Program-made: the position numbers and the translations under genes
Notes under the pieces: model-generated
The model's input: the letters and a program-made list of their open reading frames with translations, nothing else
Told to the model about the DNA's origin: nothing
Database searches by the model: none
DNA from: Chamaecrista fasciculata
Lineage: Eukaryota; Streptophyta; Magnoliopsida; Fabales; Fabaceae
DNA length: 64,000 nt
NCBI GenBank assembly: GCA_003254925.1
Contig: QANZ01027320.1
Span: 228,472-292,471 of the forward strand
Direction of reading: 5' to 3'
Shown: in pieces, positions 34,726 to 47,229 of the stretch
How positions within the stretch are numbered: position 1 is the first letter of the stretch
Layout: each line of letters opens with the position of its first letter

Positions 34726-35170
34726 AGTGCACTTTTGTTTTTATAAATTTTACTTAGATCTCAATTTAGTCTCATGAGTTTTTTTATTGTACTTTTGATC
34801 TAATATTTTTTTGCTTAGGTTGTATATTTGATCCCATGTTATACTATTGGCATGGTCTCATATTTTTGGATCATGTTGTATAATTGGTCTCATATTTTCT
34901 GGTCAAGTTACTGAATTAGCACAATATCTTTGGGTTAGATCTATAATTAGTCACATATCTTTGAGTTAAGTGATTCTAACGGTGGAACTTTTGCCAAAAA
35001 TATGAGATCAATTTTGCAACTTAACTAAAAAATATGAGTGAGACCAAAATTGATACAAGATCAAATCTGCAACTTGAATAAAACATATGAGACAAAAAAT
35101 ACAACAAAAAATATTATATAACCAAATTAAGACCTAAACATAAGTTATGAGAAAAAAAATACATTTTGAC
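34726..35170. repeat. Foldback repeat shared by both duplicated segments
   Basis: Inverted halves of 'tctcatatttttggatca' and 'atatgagaccaa' type. The same element is at 47230-47660 in copy B, so it predates the duplication. Related repeats are at 57655-58090 and at the right edge. Confidence 0.6.
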
Positions 35171-36068
35171 TTTGTTTTTATCATTTTCAACGTGAAATTC
35201 ATGCGCAATCACATGTACATCTCTGGAAATAAGACAAAGTTGCTAAATTCTCGCAATATATATTAGATTTGTTTTGGGACTTTCTTCAAATATTTAAAAG
35301 GTCAAGTGAGAGCTCTAGGCTTTTTGCAACAAATTTTTTATTGTCAAAAATAGTCTTTTGATTTCTTAAGTTTAAAAATAAATTCAATTTTGATATTAAT
35401 ATTTTATTCGAGTTAATTTTGTCATTTATGTTTTTAGAATGATTTAATTTTGTTATGATATATACTTTTATCTTATTGATTTTTAATGAAATTATCTAAT
35501 ATGTATTACTAAAGTGAATTTGAGATCAAAATGTGAAAAATTAGTTACTTTCGAATTCGATTTGGCATTATTTTTGTGATGGTTTTAGTTGAGAAAAAAA
35601 AAATTGTCAAGAGTAACTCGAAATTCTAAAATCCTCACATTATTTGAATTTGAAATAAGAGAAAAAGAAATAGCAGTTGTCCACTTTTGAACTCGATTAG
35701 ATCTTATTTATTGACAACAATGATGCTTATGGGTAGGAAACTAGGGATTTATGATCCCCAGCCCAGGCCCATACTCAAACTTGGATATGAAGAGGATATT
35801 AAAATCAATCTCGATCTGCGTACCTCCCGGGTAGTCTAATCCTCAAACTCGGACCTGAAAAGATTTTAAAATAAATTATTTTTTACTAATATACAACTTA
35901 TTTTTATCAATTTTTTTTTTTTGCATTTATAACTACTAAAAATAAAAAAAGAAGCAAATTATAAATAGGTATGTATTATTAAAATATTTCTATGAAATAT
36001 TTAATATTTTATCTTTACAATTTAATATTTTCTCAACAAAAAGTTTTGAAGTATTATATTCTTTTATA

Positions 36069-36291
36069 TCAATGTTAAACCTTGAAGTATAATGAAGTCA
36101 AATATAAAAAATTTAAAATCTAATTAACCACAAAAAAATTACAGGTAGGTACGTGAAAACTACCCGTATAATTTAGGGGCATTGAGGGTCCTTCCACCTT
36201 ATATATATCTTAGTGATATTCGTGTATGTGTATGTATTTTATCTGATATTCAAAATATTCAATTTATTTATTTTTTCATGTCCGATCTTAG
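36069..36291. repeat. Direct repeat left of the GDSL gene
   Basis: Matches 39595-39805 in the same orientation (aatgttaaaccttgaagtat, tataatttaggggcattgag, tttttcatgtccgat). Together the two copies bracket the lipase gene. Confidence 0.75.
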
Positions 36292-36956
36292 ATATTTTAA
36301 TTCAAATTGAAAACTCATATCCCTTAATGATCATTTTATGCCATGCCGCATATGTGATTCCATATTCTTCAGCTCAAACTATTCTTTTTTGTCTTCAGTC
36401 AAGTTAAATGCTGAGATGAATTTTCTTTCTTATAAAACACATTTTCCAAATACGTATATTTATGTGACCATAATCTATTTTTGTTTCGAGTAATGAATTT
36501 AGCATCCTCTACTTTTAGCCTTTTAGGAATTTGTTGGGAACATCATCAGTTTTCCGTTGTCTTTGTTTAATTTACTAGTTAGCCTCTCCTATAAAAATAA
36601 ATCTTGTTAAACATGCATAATATTATAATTTTAACATTTAATATATATACTTATTAAAACTTTACTATTACTTTGATAATATAATATAAAGCATTATTTA
36701 GAAAATAATTATTAAATTTTGAAAAATAAATTTAGTTTTCTTGATCTAAAACTCAGACATTTTGAATTGGCTTAAAAACTGTTTGTTGTTGCAAAAACAA
36801 ATTTGGATAAATACCTTAAACTGAATCGTAGAAATGAACATCATTACTTTCCGTCATCATTTCTAAAACTGGCTAATAAATTATGTGTGCTACCTAGTTA
36901 GTTTAATGTCCTCATCTTTGTTTCTGTTTTCTTTGCTAGCAATATTAACAGTTCCC

Positions 36957-36992
<36 letters not shown>

Positions 36993-37049
36993 CATGGAAT
37001 ACCAATATCATCATTCATCATCAATTAAGGATTCTAAAAGCAAAAAGAA

Positions 37050-38544
37050 ATGGAAAATTCTTCAGCAATGTTGTTGTTGGCTTTCTTCTTTATTGCACAC
37101 CAGTTCCTCATAGCATATGCTCATGCTAAACATCCCTTGGTACCAGCAGTGTATGTTTTTGGTGATTCAAATGTAGATTCTGGAAACAACAATCATCTAA
37201 ATACAATAGCAAATGCAAATAGATGGCCTTATGGTATTGATTTTAACAATATAACCGGTCGACACACAAATGGTAAAAATGGAGCCGATTTTACTGGTGA
37301 GTTTCTTAATTATTCAAATCTAATTGATCGCTTATACTAGACAAATACAATTGGAATCAAGAAAATATAATACTTATAATGTTTATCAATATATTTTCAG
37401 CTATTTTTCTGGGATTACCCATGCCACCACCGTACTTGAACCTCTCTGATTATGAAAGAAGTCAAATAACAACTGGAATAAACTATGCATCAGGAGCATG
37501 TGGAATCTTAAGCACGAGTAGAGTAGTAAGAGACTGAACCTTCTCAAGAATATTAATTTGGTGTTGCATTTTCTTTAGAAAATAAATGTTTTGTGTTATT
37601 AATAATATTTTTAGTCCCTAACAACTTCTTACTTTATGTTGAAGGGAGAATGCTTATCTCTATTGAAACAAATTCAATACTTCACCTTAACCGCAACAAA
37701 GGATCTTCCAAAAGCAATTCCGGATCAAAAGAAATTGCAACAACACTTAGCCGAATCCATATACCTTATGTTTGTGGGAGTAAATGATTATAGTAATGTT
37801 TCAAACAATCACATCATGGACGACTTCGTCACTCCTGAAGATTTTGCAGATTACCTCCTTGATGAAATCACAAAACATATCAAGGTTCATTCTACTCTTT
37901 CCTGTAATATGTCATATGATATAGAGGTTTAAGCTAAGTTTAACACAATTTATAGATTATCTTTATGGAGAACATGACATTTTTCTTTTCTTTTGAAATC
38001 TTTGATAGACACTTTACAATCATGGAGCTAGAAAGTTTGTGGTGTTTGGGATTTCTAAATGCAAGCCATTTAATTATACACAAACATGTGAATCAAGATA
38101 TTATGATGACAAGCTTCCTGGAAGGTTACTAGACTTACAAGCCAAACTCGTTGGATCATTATTTACAATATATGATAAATACATCGTATTCAAGAAAATA
38201 TTCGACAATCATGAAAAATATGGTAAGTAAGTTTATTTGAAGTCTATTCTTGACATGTCATGCTCTATATAAAATAAATTTATTTTGTAATTTTCAAAGA
38301 AAAAAAAAGGAAAAGATCTTGATTATGAATTCTTACATGTGCAGGAATCACAAACATAAATGAACCTTGTTACATAGAAGGAATGCCTATTTGTCCTGAT
38401 AGATCAAAGTACCATTTGTTTGATAGATTTAAACATCAAACTGAAGTCTCACATGAGATTGCTACAAAGGAATGCTTTTATGGAAAAGGATGCTCTCCTT
38501 ACACTCTTCTAGATTTGGCGAAGGCACCTATCAAACATCACTAA
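37050..38544 (+). CDS. GDSL esterase/lipase
   Basis: A secreted serine hydrolase of the plant GDSL family acting on esters or lipids. Five exons, all in frame: 37050-37296, 37401-37525, 37645-37884, 38009-38222 and 38345-38544, giving 341 residues, slightly short for the family (about 350-370). Residues 1-25 form a signal peptide. Block I is [12 protein letters not shown] with the nucleophilic Ser, the [10 protein letters not shown] region carries the oxyanion Gly, and FVGVND supplies Asn. The C-terminal Asp-His block normally reads DxxH; here it is FDRFKHQTE, so the His is shifted by one residue or replaced by Lys. The usual GPxGC loop after VVFGI is replaced by [12 protein letters not shown]. 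The gene may be active, altered or decaying. A TA run at 36961-36990 lies in the promoter. It sits between the two receptor-kinase pseudogenes. Confidence 0.85.
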
Positions 38545-39594
38545 TGACTGAAGGAAGATGATTAAAATGTTCATCGTAGTGTTTAGTTATTTAAAAATTG
38601 TCGGTGAGAATTAAACATTTATGAATTCTTGTAAAGAATTAATATATATATATATATATTTAATGTTGCTTTTTCTTAGAGCTATTGTGAAATTCCCCTC
38701 TTTCAATATTGTAATTGGGACTTTAATAGAAAAACGAGGCCAAAGAAAACTTGAACAAATGTACACTTATTTTTGGTGGGATTTACATGAAAGAAAGTAA
38801 ACATCACATTATCCTAATATCGCATCAAAAGGATCCTCCTTCCTCGTCAATAAAAATAGTTGGCAGATTTTGAATATGATAGCAACTAATACACAAGGGT
38901 ACAAGCAAACATATAGAACATTATAAAGGCCACAACCTCCTGAAACCATGACCAAAATTGTCACGAGACTCATCCAATACACAAACCAAAATGGCTACTA
39001 CTAAGTGTTGGCAGATATTAGTGATATTCATATTTAACACTTAGTAGCAAAGTTAACAATGCCAAGAACTTAATATAATATTACTTCGTTAAGCATAATT
39101 AGCTAAAGAAAAATGGGTGAGATTGTTCCGTATTGAAAAAATAAATATTTTTTATTTTAACAAATAAATAAAAGAAGAAATTAATGATTTTATCCCCTAT
39201 AAGGCAATCATTGTGAGAAACGATAAAGTAAGGTATGTGATTCTTTTGTTCCTTATTTGTATCCATACTTGGTTCATTATATTTAATTTATGTAAAGGTA
39301 CACATATTTCCGGTATCCCTAAAATTTCAAGTGTATTTTTTAATTTTTTTTTTGGTCAACTATACTCTAAAACTTTTATATTTGATTCAATTACACCACA
39401 AGGTCCAACATCGTCTAAAGCATTAACAGAAAATGCTAACATGTCAATATAATTGATAACTTTTTTCTTCTTCTTTTGGTATCAATTGTATCCCTAAACT
39501 TTTATATTTGATGCAATTGTACTCTTAGTACTTTGGGATACCCCCTAAACTTTCAATTGGCACATCAACACTTACGTTAATGATTTAAACAATG
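38545..39594. other. 3' flank of the GDSL gene, no further gene
   Basis: AT-rich DNA with a TA run at 38642-38660. At 39230-39560 short motifs (tatccctaaacttttatatt) recur, probably remains of a foldback element. Confidence 0.4.
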
Positions 39595-39805
39595 TTAAAC
39601 CTTGAAGTATAATGGTCAAATATAAAAATTTTAAAATCTAATTAACCACAAAAAAATTACGGGTAAGTACCTGAAAACTACCCGTATAGTTTAGGGGCAT
39701 TGAGGGTCTTTTCACCTTATATATATCTTAGTGATATTCGTGTATGTATATGTATTTTATCTGATATTCAAAATATTCAATTTATTTATTTTTTCATGTC
39801 CGATA
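39595..39805. repeat. Direct repeat right of the GDSL gene
   Basis: Second copy of the repeat at 36069-36291 with only scattered differences (gattcgtg-type variation, tacgggtaagtacctg against tacaggtaggtacgtg). Confidence 0.75.
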
Positions 39806-39920
39806 TAAAAATTTTAAAATCTTGAAGTATAACAAAAAAAAATTGATAGTAATGATTCACTCCTCAAATTTAAATACATCACAAATCCCTATCTTTCTCT
39901 TTTTTTTTTCCTCCTCCTTC

Positions 39921-40262
39921 ATGTCTTCCTCTTCTAAGCTTGTGATCCCTAATTTAAATCCATCTCTACCCTCAATCAAATACACACTCATCCACCCAAT
40001 TCTCCATTTTCATCTTCAACAACCTTCCTTCTCTTTCATCTTCTCCATTTTCTCTGTAACCAAATCCAAGCCTCCTCCTGTAATAATTCCTCACCATGAC
40101 TCCCAACCAAAGCCAAGCCCTAAGATTCTCTCCCTTCTCCTCAAAGCCGTCATCATGACCCTTCTCTCCTCCGTCTTCTTCCTCTTCATCGGTGGCGTCG
40201 TCCACCGCCTTTGCTCCCATGCTGCCGCCTCCCAACTCGGATTTTCCTCCAATGGGTTATGA
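39921..40262 (+). CDS. Unidentified open frame, possible gene fragment
   Basis: 113 codons from an ATG (MSSSSKLVIPNLNPS) with Ser/Pro-rich sequence, a KSKPPPVIIPHH stretch and a hydrophobic segment (MTLLSSVFFLFIGGVV). Base composition is clearly richer in C than the flanks, as in coding DNA. The frame ends where a dispersed repeat begins, so it is probably a truncated or transposon-captured fragment. I do not recognise the family. Confidence 0.3.
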   Translation: MSSSSKLVIPNLNPSLPSIKYTLIHPILHFHLQQPSFSFIFSIFSVTKSKPPPVIIPHHDSQPKPSPKILSLLLKAVIMTLLSSVFFLFIGGVVHRLCSHAAASQLGFSSNGL

Positions 40263-40893
40263 TCAAAATGTGAAAATTATAAAAAATTTGTATGACTTAT
40301 ATTTTGTTTATCTCACATGTAGGATTATAGTTGAACTAATATTTTGTATATTGACTTCAATAATATTTACAAATTATTCTTTTATATTATTAGAATATCT
40401 ATAGTTATTTGATTTATTGTAGGCAAGCTTTCAAAAACCAAATCGGACATTCATAACTAAGATCAGACTGGTCATCATAAATGAATAAATTAAAAATAAT
40501 TTAAAAAAGAACTAAATATAACAAGATTTTAATTCAAATTGTCATAATTAGGTTGTAAAATACAATTATAACATTAACATATAAATACAAGTTTCATAAA
40601 TTAATATGAATATAGTCAATTTTCGTAATATTCATCGATATAAGGTCATCAAGTGACATTTTATGATCATTTTTTCTATCAAATTTAGATTTATAATCAA
40701 CATTCTCCAACATTTGACTCATAATTATGAAAAAAAAAAACAAAAATAAAAAAAAAAAATTAGATCGGTAGAACTGGTTCACTTTCGATTTTGACCGGTT
40801 CTCCCGGTTCATGAACTAGGGGGGTTCTGGTGATGAGTTGGACCGGAAAACTAGCCAATCCCGGTTCATCTGGTCTAGTTTTGTAAACACCGA
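40250..40893. repeat. Dispersed repeat, second copy, with TIR-like ends
   Basis: Similar to 22190-22676. The part from about 40425 to 40893 has loosely inverted ends (ctttcaaaaaccaaatcgg / ctagttttgtaaacacc) and ccggtt motifs, suggesting a decayed DNA transposon. Confidence 0.45.
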
Positions 40894-41477
40894 TTGTAGA
40901 TACCATCTACAATATGATTTGGTGAGGTTATTTGAGTCTAAAAATACACAAACCTTTTTATCCTTTCACAACAACAAAATTATTTCCACTACCATATATG
41001 TACCTTGATTCTTTCAATATAATTAACTACCTACAGCATCTACCACAGTGAGTGTGACTTGATTAACTGAGTGTGATTCCTCTTGTGGGTTTGGAGAAGA
41101 ATCATTAGGAGTCCTTGTAAGCGTAAACCCTGGATTTCTAGGCTCTGCTATTAATGAAGTACTTTCACCAATATTATTCAACATCATCACCACTGATGTC
41201 ATTGTTGGCCTATCTTCTAGTCTCTCTTCCACACATATCAGTCCAATTTGTATGCATCTCAATGCTTCTGATGATGAATATGAATCACCAAATGATGAAT
41301 CCACTAGTTCTAATGCACGCCCTTCATTCCACAGCCTCCATGCCTGTCACAAACCACAAAAATATTATCCTTGTTAATTTAGCCTTATATAAAGAGGTCT
41401 ATAGAAAATAGAGTAAACTAATGATTTAGTCTTTGAAAGATGATAGATTTCTCAATATTGTCCCTAAAAGTTGAAAG

Positions 41478-41595
41478 TGTAGAAAGGTCTAATTCACCCC
41501 AAAAGTGCTCTCAAGAAGAGAAGGTTGCCTAATATATATAGAGTTACAAAAGCTTTTAACTAAACAATATAGGACTTCAATACGCCCTCGTCACG
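41478..41595 (-). mobile_element. TRIM remnant (one terminal repeat)
   Basis: Matches the first terminal repeat plus 13 internal bases of the TRIM at 25243-25556 and then jumps to intron sequence. The join falls at an ACG shared by both breakpoints in copy A, so a deletion by microhomology is likely. Confidence 0.75.
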
Positions 41596-42219
41596 TTATT
41601 TATTGATGTACTTACTATGTTCCAACAATTTTACGTGTATTGGCTTCTGTTTGATTTGTGCAAAAAATTCTAGCCATCCCAAAGTCTGAAATCTTTGAGT
41701 TCATTTCTTTGTCAAGTAAAATATTACTAGCCTTGAGATCTCTATGGATAATTCTGAGCCGAGAATCTTGGTGAAGATAAAGAAGTCCTCTTGCTATCCC
41801 GCTTATAATATTAAAGCGCAATTTCCAGTCCAATAAGGATCTTCTTTCTTGATCTGTAAACAATTTCTGATTAACTTACAAGTATTTGAATGGAAATTCA
41901 TGTCCAAAGTCAGATGCTAATTCTTACCAAATAGAAAGAAGTCAAGGCTATTATTTTCCATGTACTCATAGATTAACATCTTCTCATCCTTCTCAATGCA
42001 GCAACCAAAAATCCTCATGATCACTAAATTTCGATGTTGAAGCTTTGCAATTAACCCTATCTCATTCTTGAACTCTTCAATTCCTTGCTGAGAGCCCTCT
42101 GATAATCTCTTCACAGCAATTTCATGGCCTTCATTTAATCCACCCTGACAATAATTACCACAATTACAACCCTTCAATGTAATCCTATTAGGAATTAACA
42201 GTTCAGTTTTATAATATCA

Positions 42220-42565
42220 GCAAAAGTACTAATTTCGTCCCTAAACTTTGCACCAGTTGTCAATTTCGTCCCCAATGTTTCACATTTTAGTCAATTTTAT
42301 CCTTTGGCTAACTTCTTTTAATAAATAAACGATAAATTGCATTCTGTTTTTCAATCTGAGTTAAAATTTGAGTTTATTTTTCTATCAATTTTACATTATA
42401 TATCATTAGCCACTTAAATTCTGTCAATAATATTTGGCTAAAGTAAGAGTAAAGGATAAAATTGACCAAAATAAGAAACATTGGGGACGAAATTGACAAC
42501 CAAAAAAGATTGAGGACGAAATTGACAGTTGGAGTAAAGTTTAGGGACGAAATTAGTACTTTTGC
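42220..42565. mobile_element. TIR element with 10-bp flanking duplication, copy B only
   Basis: Ends GCAAAAGTACTAATTTCGTC and its exact inverse. Flanked by TATAATATCA at 42210-42219 and 42566-42575; the size suits a Mutator-type 9-bp duplication. Copy A has the empty site near 26360-26375. Non-coding. Confidence 0.85.
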
Positions 42566-44148
42566 TATAATATCAAACTTATAAAAAGGCTAAAATACAT
42601 TAAACTCCCTCGAAACTCTAGCCATTGTGCGAAAAGCTCTTACGAACTTTAAAAAGTGGGATTTATAAAATGGCTAACAGTAACTAAAGTTCACGGTGGG
42701 TTTTATGCATTTTAGAAAAAAAAAGAAAAAAAGATTACCCTGTAAACACTACCAAAGCCTCCTTGTCCAAGTTTATTTGCTTCAAAGAAGTTGTTTGTAG
42801 CCATTGATATGGTGTTAAAATCAAACAATGGAAATTCTAGATCATCCATATTCCTATCACTTGAATTGTATTCTGTATTACTTGAAAATAACAGTCTGTC
42901 TGGGCTTCTCCCATAAGCATCTATATATATGTAGTTTTGAGACAGAGACATAAACATTAATTAGATGAAGCAGAACAAGGAAAAACAACATATGCAGATT
43001 ATATAGTACATGCATTATTTTCTGTCTTACCTATTTGTTGTTTTCTTTTTGGTACATTTTGTGGTTTCTTCTTCTTCTTCTTCCTTATGAGAAAGAGAGT
43101 GACCACCAAAACTATGATGAGTGCACCACCAACTACAATGCCTACAATCATACCTAGTACATGTTTCTTCTTGCCAGATCCACCTGATGATCCTGAGTCA
43201 TCTGAGAAATAGACAACACACCACTTATTGTATAGTCATCTTATGTTATGTTAGATTTTAAACTTAATTACAGCATACAAACAAGTAGTTAAGGGTGAGT
43301 TTGGTCATTAAGAGATTAAATGAGAAGAGAAAACAGAGGAGAATGTTGATTTTTGGGATATTTTGGTTGGATGTTAATTATACTTTCTTCAAAGTAATTT
43401 AGTTCTGAAGTATCTTAAATTTGTAAAGTATAACCACGATGAAGAATTAATCCAAAATACTTTATATCATTTTATTAATTTTTTTTTGTTTCTTAAACAA
43501 TGAAAAAATCACATTTATTTTTCATTCCTTTCTCAATCTAAACATATTTTTTAAAAAAAAAATGGTTAGTATTGACTATTGAGAGATTTACCACTTAAAA
43601 GGCAGAGTGCTTCACTCCTACAGCCTACCTCAGCCTTGAAATTTCAAAGGGACAATATCATAGTTAGAACTTAGAACTCTCAATAGTTTTAATTTTTTTT
43701 TTTTTATGAAATTGTACAATAATTATATATGAATTAATAAAGAAGAGTTCATAATATTTTCAAGAAGAAATCTAACTTTTAGTCCCTCAACTTATCCAAA
43801 AAATATAATTTAGTCTATAAATATTGAAAATATACTTTTCTATCCCTGATTCTTATACAAACATTGACTATGTAGTCTCTAAAATGTGTATTTGTAAGGA
43901 ATAAATAGTATATTTTTGTAAGAAAATCAGACAAAAAATGTATTTCTAATATCTATGGACCAAATTGTAACTTTTGTAAAAATTTAAGGAATAAAAGTCA
44001 ATTCTCTTTGATTTTCAATTTCCAAACAAGACTAAAAAGTGATATTTCACACAAATCAAACATTCCATACTATCATCATCACCCATCAATGAAAGAGAGT
44101 CACAAAAGGAGGTAGAGATAGAAAGTGTGAGTCTCACAAAATAATAAA

Positions 44149-44513
44149 GAGTAAATTACACTTTGGTATCATGTTCTATAGACCGATTTCATTTTGGTAC
44201 TCTTTTTTTTCAAAAGTGACATTTTGGTACCATGTTATTTGTACCGTTAACACTTTGGTACCCTAACAAAGATAGAATAGGGTAACAAATCATGAAAGAT
44301 CAAGGTACCAAAGTGAAATTGGTCCATAGAACAGAATACTAAAGTGTTAACAGTGCAAAAAAAAAACAGGGTACCAAAATGTCACTTTTGAAAAACATGG
44401 TATCAAAATGTTAACGGTGAAAAGAACAGGGTACCAAAGTGTCACTTTTGAAAGAACATAGTATCAAAGTGAAATCGGTTCATAGAATAGGGTACCAAAG
44501 TATAATTTACCCT
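44149..44513. mobile_element. GGTACC-rich TIR element, shared with copy A
   Basis: Counterpart of 28599-29035, with agtaaattacactttggta and ttggtaccaaa-type inverted halves. Confidence 0.65.
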
Positions 44514-44929
44514 AATAATAAATATGTGAGTTTCACAAAATAATAAATATATGAGATCCATACTTTCTCGCTCTATCTCTTCTTTTATCTCTCTAAAATG
44601 AACACAAAATGCAGGGGATTCAAATACCTCACAAAAACTGATGTGGTGTATTAAAGAGAGAAAGAGTTAGAAAGAGAAATCTGAACTCCACTAATATTTC
44701 CACCACTTTGGGTCCATACGTAGCGTTGGAGTTGACCCGTTGAGTTAACCACGAGCCTCGTGTGGACGGACTCGTTGTTGTTTAGGGTAGAAGATGGTGT
44801 GTAGTATACCTCGTGTGAGTCTTGAACTATTCCTCCAAACCTGAAATTAACTAACCACTCAAATGGTATTTGAAAGATATTTTTAATTTTAATTTTATTT
44901 CTATAATAGGCCACGTGTTTTTATTTTTT

Positions 44930-45750
44930 GCGAAAGGTTGGTAAATGGTCATTTCCATTTATACCTCAAAATTTTTTTTCAATTATACCCTTAACGTTTC
45001 ATATTTGAGTCAATTATATTCCAATTCGACATTTTTTTTAAGGTCTTTAAGTTTTTATTATTTAGAAATCCTTCATTCTCTCAAGATTTTTCTTTCACAC
45101 AAGTCCCTAATTAATTACAGAACAATCCAGAATGTTTGTCATCTTTAACGAAATGGTCCCTGCAATTGAGAAACCCGATAAATCTCTCCCCTCTGTTTTT
45201 CACAGTTCCGGAAACCACACACAAACTCGCTGTTGAGCCTTGAATACTGGGAAAAATCGAGCAGAAATGCCAATAGCTCTAACTCTCGGCGTTAATACAC
45301 AATCTCCAGTGGCGGTGCCGTCATGGTCGTCCAAATTGAGAAGTAAAGTAACTTCAAAACTCCTTTGGTGAGAGAGACAAAATAAAGAAGATAAGTGAGA
45401 GAGGCAGTTGCAAGGGAATGAAAGGGATGAGAATGACATAATTTAGGGGAGACCAAGAAGCTCAGGACGACAACGAGAATGACTATATCGACGAAATTAA
45501 GGACAGAGTGGACTATGACGATGAAGTGTGGTGGTGATGTTTTAGAGTAAGAGAAGAAGGGTTGTCAATGGCTTCTAAGGACCTGTTTGTTAAAGATGAC
45601 AAACATTCTGGACTATTTTGTAATTAGTTAGGGGTTGGAGTATAATTGACTCAAATGTGAAACATTGGGGGTATAATTAATTAGCAAAAAAAATGTTGGA
45701 GTATAACTGAAAATGACCTCATACGTTGGGAGTATCAGATGTAATTTTGC
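44930..45750. mobile_element. Foldback element in the extra intron, copy B
   Basis: Same family as 30708-31551 but at another position of the same intron, so the two inserted independently. Arms share gagtcaattatattcc / ggagtataattgactc type sequence. Ends are approximate. Confidence 0.65.
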
Positions 45751-45861
45751 CATTTCTTTAGGGTAACATTTACGGACACAATTTGTATAAAAAAAAAAAA
45801 GTTAGATTAAATTAATAATTTATCTATTGAAAAATAACAAATGGCTTAATTTAGTATCTCC

Positions 45862-46188
45862 AAACTTTACATCAACAGTCAATTTCATTTCTAATGTTTC
45901 AAATTTTCGTCAATTTTATCATTTCCTCTTACTTTAGTAAAATATTAGCAACAAAATTTACATGGCTAATGATATATAATGTAAAATTAATTAAAAAGGA
46001 AACTCAGATTCTAACTCAAATTGAAAAACAAGATACAGTCTGTAGTTAATTTATTAAAAGAAGTTAGTTAAAGGATAAATTTGACTAAAATAGAAAACAT
46101 TGAAGATGAAATTGACAAAAAAAATATTGAGATAAAATTGACCGTTGACAGTATAAGTGGAAGACAAAATTAGTAATTTTGCCAATAA
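45862..46188. mobile_element. Decayed TIR element in the extra intron, copy B only
   Basis: Related to 42220-42565 (ccaaactttacatcaacagtc / gaccgttgacagtataagtgg). Flanks GTATCT and ATATCT. Copy A reads straight through (tttagtatctaaaagataaa). Confidence 0.55.
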
Positions 46189-47229
46189 TATCTAAAAGAT
46201 AAATGACACATCAAACATAATATTTTTCGATCAAATGAGATTTCTTTTTTTGAATTTTGAAAAAGAAAAAATAATCGAAGTGTCATGAAAATTAAAAAGT
46301 CTTCAAACCTGACTCCATTCCAAGCCCCTGTTCGAAACGACTTGACACCGTTGTCGTACAAAAAGGCTTCCGGGATTCCATGTGGGTCGAGCCTGTACGA
46401 GACGTCTCCACTTGAAGGGTCGTTTTGGATTTTCCATGACGTTAAACGCCACTCGATTCCGGAGTCTAAGTTGAGTTCCATCCAAGCTTCATGCCAGGTA
46501 ACAGAGTGTCCGTAGGTGAATCAAAGCTCTGCCATCGAAACGTACTGCTATTTCTGTGGTTTGCATCTTTAAGAACCAAATTCCCAGAATCCAGAATCTT
46601 GAGAACAACATGGTTTTCGATTTGTGATTGATTATTCGAGGAAGAAGAAGACCATACAGGGTTTCTAGAACCATCGAGAAGTACGAGGTTTCCTGAGTCT
46701 CCGATTCTCAGTGATGATGATGAATTCGAATTTTCAAGTGGGGTGTCTCTGTTTGCAGAAGATACCAGATTCCAAGGTACAATCTTGAGGATGAATTAAA
46801 GAAACCCAATTCGAAGATTTTTCCAGAAGATACGAGGGTTTCATTGATTCTCAGAGACTGTATTGAAGTTAATGTATCTGAAGAGAATGAGATTGTGTTT
46901 GTGGAGAAGAAAGCAAGTGATGACATTGCGAAGAAGATGCAATAGAGAAGAAAACGTTGCATCTTCAAGTGTGAAAATCACTGGAGACACAGAGATTAGG
47001 TTCTGTAATGTTCATCATTTATATAATCATATCCATGTGAAAATTGTTATTGCAGATCAAAATTCAACAATTTTAAACATAAAAAAAATTCTAAACACAC
47101 TGTCATCCAGCAACAAGATTCCATGTACCTGAAATTATTGATATATTTAATGATTTGAAGTTTAGTACTAAATACTATAATCCAACTCTGTGATCGGGCT
47201 TGCCCAAAGTAAACGTTCTTTTCTTTCAG

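Larger units (their letters stand above)
25132..36060. repeat. Segmental duplication, copy A
   Basis: Direct repeat of 41362-48620. It starts right after the N at 25131 (atccttgttaatttagcc, also near 41370) and ends near aacaaaaagttttgaagta (also near 48590). It contains kinase pseudogene A and its 5' flank. It is longer than copy B mainly because of copy-specific transposon insertions. Confidence 0.85.
41023..46962 (-). pseudogene. S-receptor-like kinase pseudogene B
   Basis: Sister of pseudogene A. Parts in gene order: signal peptide and lectin start (46962-46310; a deletion after LGIWY shifts frame, and a second shift lies near KLGWN), the extra intron (46308-44841), a short S-locus remainder (44840-44690, SHEVYYTPSSTLNNNESV); the EGF and PAN parts are deleted. 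Then come the transmembrane exon (43201-43031) and kinase exons from about 42910-42740 ([12 protein letters not shown]), 42144-41928 (EIAVKRL; a 6-base insertion gives LVIMRIF) and 41853-41616 ([14 protein letters not shown]). The last exon (41343-41023) encodes AWRLWNEGRALELVDSSF to a normal stop, a part missing from copy A. The exon with APE and the central C-lobe is absent; a TRIM remnant lies where it is expected. No functional kinase is possible from this gene as it stands. Confidence 0.88.
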
